Below, one piece after another: positions 59,358 to 64,000 of a DNA stretch of 64,000 bases. Source of the DNA: Motiliproteus sp. MSK22-1 (GTDB lineage Bacteria; Pseudomonadota; Gammaproteobacteria; Pseudomonadales; Balneatricaceae). The position numbers and the translations under genes are program-made. The notes under the pieces were generated by a model that did no database searches, was not told the origin of the DNA, and was given only the letters and a program-made list of their open reading frames with translations. The stretch covers positions 62,001 through 126,000 of the forward strand of contig NZ_MIEQ01000073.1 in assembly GCF_001968815.1 (NCBI RefSeq), written 5' to 3'. How positions within the stretch are numbered: position 1 is the first letter of the stretch; every line of letters starts with the position of its first letter.

Positions 59358-61068
59358 TAAACCAAAAGCCTGATAACAGCTTCCAGAACAGCAGACGACT
59401 GGTACTGCTTTCAGTCACAGGATCAACTTTGAGAAATTCGGGATTCGGCTGGGTCAGATCCGTCATCAGCTGCTCGATAGTCCGATACCGCTGATCCAGA
59501 TCGAAAGCCACCCCCCTTTCCAGCGCACTGTCAAACCACACGGGAATCACCGGGTTATGCAAAGCAGCACTCTGATACCTTAGACGATCATAATCAAAGG
59601 CTGTTCGGCACTCCTCTACGGCCGGACCGTAGGGCAACGTGCCAGTAAACATCTCATAAGTAATGGTGGCCAGAGCGTATACATCCCCTTGCATACCCGG
59701 ATTCTTACCCAACAAATAGAGCGGATCAGAATAGCTTGCGGTACCCAACGCCCCTTCATGAATCAGTGGTCGCTGCAATTCTGCCAAACCTGCTACATAC
59801 ACCGATCCAAAATCAACAATGACAGCCCGCTGTTCTTCCGTAATCAAAACATTAGCCGGTTTCAGATCCTGATGGATAGCCTCATTATCATGGAACGCCT
59901 CCAACCCTTTGGCTATCTGCTTCACGATTGCGATAGCTGCTTTGGGGCTGACAGGCTGATGCTGCTCAATCCAGCGATCCAGCCCTTCTCCCTGGACAAA
60001 CTCCATCAGGTAATAAAGGCAGGTTCGAGGTCGTGCCTGGCGAATTATCTGAACAACATTTTCTCCTTTTACCCGACTGCCAATCCATTCTTCCTGAATG
60101 AAACGATCGATATAACTGATATCGTCCTCAAAATTGAGCGAGGGAGTTTTCATTGCAACCTCTTCACCCGTCTCAGTGTCACGGACCAGATATAGCTGAC
60201 TACGACTGGAAGCAAACAGTTCTCGAAGGATTTCATAGCCATCAACCCGCATCCCCGGTGCCAACTCTGGCGGGAAAGGTAAGCGAGTCAGTTTCACACT
60301 GTAATCATCCAGACTTTCTTCGGGTAGCTGATTAATTCGTGCAACCACCGCGCTGACATTATCATCGCTGTCATTAGCCAATGCTGTATCGACCAACTGA
60401 CGACTGATTTCTTCAGCACTTTTCTCCTGGGACAATATTTCCCTGATTTGAGACTCATCGATAAAGTCATGCACGCCATCGCTGGTCAGCAGCAGGACAT
60501 CCCCCTCCTCCAACGGGACGCGCCCATAATCTACATTCAGACGATTATCCATTCCCAGAGCTCGAGATAGAGTCGCTCTGTTCTCATCAAGAACCGCAGT
60601 ATGATCGCGAGTTAGCTGTGACAACGCGAGCTCTCCCGATTCATCACGATGAAGCCGGAAGATACGACTATCCCCAATATGGAAAAAGTGTGCAGTTCGA
60701 CTTTTAACAACAATCGCACTGAACGTTGTCAGATAACCTTTGCATTCCGTCGCGAATTCATGACTTTTTCGGTAAAGACGAAGATTTATAGTTGAGAGGA
60801 TTTTTTCTCCACAGTGCCCTGCGGACCAGGTATCAGGAGTCTGATAATATTCATCGAGGAATCGGGTAACTGCTGTATGACTTGCATCCTTTCCAGCCTC
60901 TGCGGAAGAAACACCGTCAGCAACGACCAAAACGACGCCTTTGCTCTGGCTTAAATATGAGTCTTCTGGTACATGCACACCGGCACAGTCTTCATTCTGT
61001 GACTTACGACCTGTCGCCGTAAAATAACCCGTATCCATTTTCAGATTATCGGTCAACGTTTCGATCAT
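59317..61068 (-). CDS. PP2C phosphatase-serine/threonine kinase fusion with a C-terminal membrane anchor
   Basis: A 583-aa bifunctional protein. The N-terminal PP2C domain (residues about 12-245) has SQNEDC, VVADGVSSAEAG near 50, HIGDSRIFRL near 133, TSDGVHDF near 196 and DDNVSAVV near 239, so the metal-binding acidic residues are present. The kinase domain (about 276-545) keeps the ATP-binding Lys (VAMK, near 304), IHQDLKPAN (HQD in place of HRD, near 400) and DFG near 418, but the glycine-rich loop reads ELFASSRSQLYLV without glycines. A single membrane helix ends the protein (560-582). The ATG at 61068 has AAAGGAG seven bases upstream. A nitrate transporter lies just upstream, as I recall for a Pseudomonas homologue near nasA. 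Confidence 0.88.
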   Translation of the reverse strand: MIETLTDNLKMDTGYFTATGRKSQNEDCAGVHVPEDSYLSQSKGVVLVVADGVSSAEAGKDASHTAVTRFLDEYYQTPDTWSAGHCGEKILSTINLRLYRKSHEFATECKGYLTTFSAIVVKSRTAHFFHIGDSRIFRLHRDESGELALSQLTRDHTAVLDENRATLSRALGMDNRLNVDYGRVPLEEGDVLLLTSDGVHDFIDESQIREILSQEKSAEEISRQLVDTALANDSDDNVSAVVARINQLPEESLDDYSVKLTRLPFPPELAPGMRVDGYEILRELFASSRSQLYLVRDTETGEEVAMKTPSLNFEDDISYIDRFIQEEWIGSRVKGENVVQIIRQARPRTCLYYLMEFVQGEGLDRWIEQHQPVSPKAAIAIVKQIAKGLEAFHDNEAIHQDLKPANVLITEEQRAVIVDFGSVYVAGLAELQRPLIHEGALGTASYSDPLYLLGKNPGMQGDVYALATITYEMFTGTLPYGPAVEECRTAFDYDRLRYQSAALHNPVIPVWFDSALERGVAFDLDQRYRTIEQLMTDLTQPNPEFLKVDPVTESSTSRLLFWKLLSGFWFITFLLLLYLFSQS

Positions 61069-61172
61069 GCAGAGACTCCTTTAAGGGAGCTACCCTAAAC
61101 GGCGCTCCCTGCTTAAGCTGTTAAATTGACTAACAGCCAGATTGAGCTATACAGATTACCACCTTACAAATG

Positions 61173-61198
61173 AAAAGCGGCCCTATATAAGAGCCGCT
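61173..61198 (-). terminator. Terminator-like hairpin between the NarK-type gene and the phosphatase-kinase
   Basis: On the minus strand AGCGGC-N11-GCCGCT is followed by TTTTC. It lies 67 bp after the transporter stop. Readthrough into the phosphatase-kinase gene is possible. Confidence 0.55.
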
Positions 61199-61265
61199 GA
61201 CGATGAGGTCCAGTTCAGGTCGATTTAAGACTCAATACGGGCCCCACTTTGGTAAATCCAAAGGA

Positions 61266-62741
61266 TTAACCTACATCGATCATCTCAACAGTACCATCAG
61301 GAAGAACCTCAGAGATCTTGCCTTTTGGCTCATTCAGCATCATTGCGATAAAGAACACAATGGCCGCAGAGGCTCCGATGATCATAAAGAAAGTACTGTA
61401 CTCGACAAAGCTCAGGATAGTGAGATAAGTTACCGCACCAACATTACCGTAGGCACCGGCCATACCGGCAATCTGACCAGTCATACGACGTCTGATCAGC
61501 GGAACGATAGCAAAAACAGCGCCCTCACCTGCCTGAACAAAGAAGGAACAGGCCATAGTTGCCAATACCGCAGCAGGAATCCACCAGCCTGAATCAATCT
61601 GGCTCAAGACAAAGTAGCCAACGGCCAAACCACCAATCAGAATCATCAGCGCCTTACGACGACCAAACTTATCAGAGAACCAGCCACCAGTAGGACGTGC
61701 CACCAGATTCATAAAGGCAAAGCCTGAAGCCAGTAAGCCTGCTTTAACCGGATCTAATCCTTCAAAGGTTTCCAGGAAGAACAAAGGCAGCATGGACACA
61801 ACGGCCAACTCTGAACCAAAGGTAACAAAATAGGACCAATCAAGAATAGCAACTTGCTTGAATTCATATTTTTCCAGCTCAGAAACACCGCTTCTCAGAT
61901 GATCCTTGTTTACCTTCCAAATCTGGCTGGTTTGGTATACATAGAGTACTGCCAGAACAATCCAGATGCCGTACATTGCCGTTTCGGTTAACAGACCAAC
62001 ACCTGCGGGAGATAGTTTCCAGGCCAAGACCACCAATGCGACGTACATTGGAATATTCATCAACAGGTACATATAGAAGTCTTTCCAGCTGGTGACTTCC
62101 AGACCACCTGACTTCTTAGGCTTGAAGTAAGTTGAACCCTTTGGAGTATTTCTTGCCACCCAGTAGTAGAAAATACCATAAAGACCAGCAACAACCCCCG
62201 TAGTGGCCAACGCATAACGCCAACCGTCTTCACCACCATAGATCAACGCCAGAGTCGGCAGGCTCATCGCTGCAGCGGCAGAACCGAAGTTACCCCAGCC
62301 ACCGTAAATCCCTTCAGCAATACCAACACTTTTATGAGGGAACCACTCTCCAACCATACGAATACCGATAACAAAACCGGCACCCACAAAGCCCATCAGG
62401 AATCGCATGATTGCCAGCTGTTCGTAGGTCTGAGCGAAAGCAAACGCAAGACAAAGAACCGATGAGATAATCAGCAAGCCGCTGTAAATTTTACGTGGGC
62501 CAAACTTATCCACCAGGATACCGATCACAATTCGTGCGGGAATGGTCAAAGCAACGTTAAGAATCATTAACGCTTTGACTTGCTGACTCGTCATGTCAAA
62601 CGCTTCTTTCATAAAGACCAGAAGCGGTGCGTGGTTAAACCACACAACAAAGGTCAAGAAAAAAGCAAACCAGGTAATGTGGAGTGTTTTTATCTTCGGA
62701 TCGCCTACGGCGAAGAGGTTAATTTTATGATCTGTAGACAT
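61266..62741 (-). CDS. narK: Nitrate/nitrite transporter, NNP family (NarK/NrtP type)
   Basis: A 491-aa major-facilitator protein with twelve membrane segments. The nitrate-signature regions [13 protein letters not shown] and [13 protein letters not shown] identify the nitrate-nitrite porter family. The N-terminus [21 protein letters not shown] resembles the NrtP/NRT2-like branch that is often assimilatory. The ATG at 62741 has GGAGG four bases upstream. It is divergent from a second transporter, and the shared region has FNR- and NarL-like sites. The substrate direction (uptake or nitrite export) cannot be told. Confidence 0.87.
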   Translation of the reverse strand: MSTDHKINLFAVGDPKIKTLHITWFAFFLTFVVWFNHAPLLVFMKEAFDMTSQQVKALMILNVALTIPARIVIGILVDKFGPRKIYSGLLIISSVLCLAFAFAQTYEQLAIMRFLMGFVGAGFVIGIRMVGEWFPHKSVGIAEGIYGGWGNFGSAAAAMSLPTLALIYGGEDGWRYALATTGVVAGLYGIFYYWVARNTPKGSTYFKPKKSGGLEVTSWKDFYMYLLMNIPMYVALVVLAWKLSPAGVGLLTETAMYGIWIVLAVLYVYQTSQIWKVNKDHLRSGVSELEKYEFKQVAILDWSYFVTFGSELAVVSMLPLFFLETFEGLDPVKAGLLASGFAFMNLVARPTGGWFSDKFGRRKALMILIGGLAVGYFVLSQIDSGWWIPAAVLATMACSFFVQAGEGAVFAIVPLIRRRMTGQIAGMAGAYGNVGAVTYLTILSFVEYSTFFMIIGASAAIVFFIAMMLNEPKGKISEVLPDGTVEMIDVG

Positions 62742-62822
62742 GGTGCCTCCAATCGATCTTGATCATGTGGAAACTAATAATCTGGAATGCACAAAGTTTC
62801 TCGCTTTCACTCTCAGGAAAGT

Positions 62823-62836
62823 TTGATCTTGGTCAA
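62823..62836. promoter_or_regulatory. FNR/Anr-like box 1
   Basis: TTGAT-CTTG-GTCAA matches the TTGAT-N4-ATCAA consensus in all but one base. It lies 82 bp before the minus-strand transporter start. Confidence 0.55.
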
Positions 62837-62852
62837 GTATAGAAACTAGCTA

Positions 62853-62866
62853 TTGACGTATATCAA
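62853..62866. promoter_or_regulatory. FNR/Anr-like box 2
   Basis: TTGAC-GTAT-ATCAA matches the consensus in all but one base. Its centre is 30 bp from box 1. It is placed near -41 relative to the candidate plus-strand transcript start (about 62901). Confidence 0.55.
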
Positions 62867-62949
62867 GGAGAGGATCAATCAGTTTTTATTAGCAGATTCT
62901 TTACCACCTAGGCCTAAAAGATTGCCTATAACTCAAGCAGTAGAGCCAC

Positions 62950-62965
62950 TACCTCTTAATAGGTA
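62950..62965. promoter_or_regulatory. NarL/NarP-like 7-2-7 site
   Basis: TACCTCT and ATAGGTA are inverted heptamers separated by two bases, and both fit the TACYYMT rule. This arrangement is bound by nitrate-responsive NarL or NarP. Confidence 0.5.
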
Positions 62966-63076
62966 GCCTAAAAATCAGCTCTTCAAGCAACAGCAATCTA
63001 AGCAGGACAGAATCCATATACCTCCTTATGAAATTCTATTAAGGTGGCCATCAAAGAGCAGCAGAAGGACATCAGC

Positions 63077-64000
63077 ATGAGCATAGCATTGCCCACTAGC
63101 GGAGCCAGTAAAGCCCTCACTATGGCAACACTGGCCTTCGCAGCAAATTTCTCAGTGTGGATTCTCTACGCGGTATTTGGGCTTGAGCTTGAAAAAAGCA
63201 TGGGATTATCCGCAACTCAGCTAGGGGTCTTTTTTGCAGCGCCAATGCTGACAGGAGCTCTGGTACGAATACCCGCTGGTATTTTGGCAGACCGCTACAA
63301 CCCCAAACACCTCTTTACTGTTCAAATGCTACTGGTTACTCCCGCCCTGTTTCTGTTGCCTTTAGTCGACAGTTACGATCTCTATCTGTTACTGGGACTC
63401 TGGATTGGTTTAAGTGGTGTTTCTTTTACTCTCGGCATTCGTTATGTCAACGATTGGTTTGAACGCAACCGCCAGGGTACAGCAATGGGGATTTTTGGCG
63501 CAGGCAATGCTGGAGCTGCCATTACCCTGGTTTTGGCACCGATATTAATCAGCCACTGGGGCTGGAGCAGCATAGGGCCTGTTTATGGCGCAGGCATGAT
63601 CCTGACCGCCCTGTTGTTCGCAGGATTCGCGCCGTCGCGAGCAACCAACATCCAGACAGCCAGTCAAATACCAACCAACCCGGACAACAATCCAGACCAG
63701 AGCCCGATTTTTATGCGCCTGCAGGTCTGGCGCTTTGGACTCTACTATTATTTCGTGTTTGGTAGTTTTCTAGCACTAATCATGTGGCTGCCCCAGTACT
63801 ATACACACGCTTATCAGTTATCACCCAATCAGGCAATGGCCTTTACCCTGTTTTTTGCCGCAACTTCCAGCATGGTGCGAGCCTTGGGAGGGTGGTTTGC
63901 AGACCGCTACGGAGGCAGCACCGTCAATTGGATGGTGTTCTGGGTTTGCCTGGTCTGCCTGTTTTTTCTCAGCTACCCCTCAACCACCATGACCATTCAC
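63077..64000 (+). CDS. narK: NarK1-type nitrate transporter (C-terminus cut off by the window edge)
   Basis: The first 308 codons of a major-facilitator protein. The first nitrate signature, GTAMGIFGAGNAGAAITL, matches NarK1-type nitrate:proton symporters and the related NasA. RIPAGILADRYNPKHL is the usual loop 2-3 motif, and RYVNDWFERNRQG precedes the signature. AAGGAC lies seven bases before the ATG. The expected full length is about 400 aa, so the last quarter is missing. It is divergent from the other nitrate transporter and probably starts an operon that continues beyond the window. Confidence 0.85.
   Translation, partial: MSIALPTSGASKALTMATLAFAANFSVWILYAVFGLELEKSMGLSATQLGVFFAAPMLTGALVRIPAGILADRYNPKHLFTVQMLLVTPALFLLPLVDSYDLYLLLGLWIGLSGVSFTLGIRYVNDWFERNRQGTAMGIFGAGNAGAAITLVLAPILISHWGWSSIGPVYGAGMILTALLFAGFAPSRATNIQTASQIPTNPDNNPDQSPIFMRLQVWRFGLYYYFVFGSFLALIMWLPQYYTHAYQLSPNQAMAFTLFFAATSSMVRALGGWFADRYGGSTVNWMVFWVCLVCLFFLSYPSTTMTIH

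Larger units (their letters stand above)
62742..63076. promoter_or_regulatory. 335-bp divergent control region of two nitrate/nitrite transporters
   Basis: It contains two FNR/Anr-like boxes, one NarL/NarP-like 7-2-7 site and a candidate -10 (TATTAG, 62887-62892) for the plus-strand gene. The second FNR-like box is centred about 41 bp before the expected plus-strand start, the classical activating position. No other gene is present here. Confidence 0.55.

Overview
The window is a contiguous piece of a gammaproteobacterial chromosome, most like an Oceanospirillales or Pseudomonas-type marine heterotroph of moderate GC content. The evidence is the gene neighbourhoods: thiO next to a fimU-pilV-pilW-pilX-pilY1-pilE minor-pilin operon, then fkpB-lspA-ileS-ribF-murJ-rpsT, obgE-rpmA-rplU/ispB, fabA-fabB, ssb/uvrA, and a complete S10-spc-alpha ribosomal block. 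Nearly all of it is core genome. I saw no insertion sequence, prophage, CRISPR array, rRNA or tRNA. Both ends are cut inside genes (pgeF on the left, a NarK-type transporter on the right).

Layout. 1-3.6 kb: pgeF (partial) and rluD on the minus strand, bamD and nadE on the plus strand. 3.7-12.7 kb: thiO and the type IV pilus minor-pilin/PilY1 operon plus a second FimT-like pilin, all minus. 13-19.4 kb: murJ and ribF-ileS-lspA-fkpB, minus. 19.6-23.6 kb: rpsT (plus), proB, obgE, rpmA and rplU (minus), ispB (plus). 24.6-32.1 kb: fabA and fabB for unsaturated fatty acids, two acyltransferases, the molybdopterin genes moaA, moaC and moaD, a SirB2-like membrane protein and an RmlD-like reductase with altered active-site motifs. 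32.2-35.8 kb: ssb and uvrA, divergent. 36-49.8 kb: 28 genes of the S10, spc and alpha operons on the minus strand. 50.3-57 kb: a purine-salvage operon with a RutR-like TetR regulator, a BMP-type nucleoside ABC transporter and an adenine/adenosine deaminase. 57-64 kb: serB, dedA, a PP2C phosphatase-kinase fusion, and two divergent nitrate/nitrite transporters.

How the genes connect. The purine operon looks like import plus deamination under its own regulator. The two nitrate transporters share a 335-bp region with two FNR/Anr-like boxes and one NarL-like 7-2-7 site, and a membrane-anchored phosphatase-kinase lies just downstream of one of them, so nitrate uptake may be under both transcriptional and phosphorylation control. 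The moa genes fit with nitrate metabolism because nitrate reductase needs molybdopterin cofactor. The least expected signals are non-coding or small: a 16-bp-period degenerate tandem repeat between serB and dedA, a long hairpin placed between rplN and rplX, a group of palindromes at the pilus operon promoter, a duplicated C-terminal motif in BamD, and a possible small membrane protein filling the gap between tetR and the ABC transporter.
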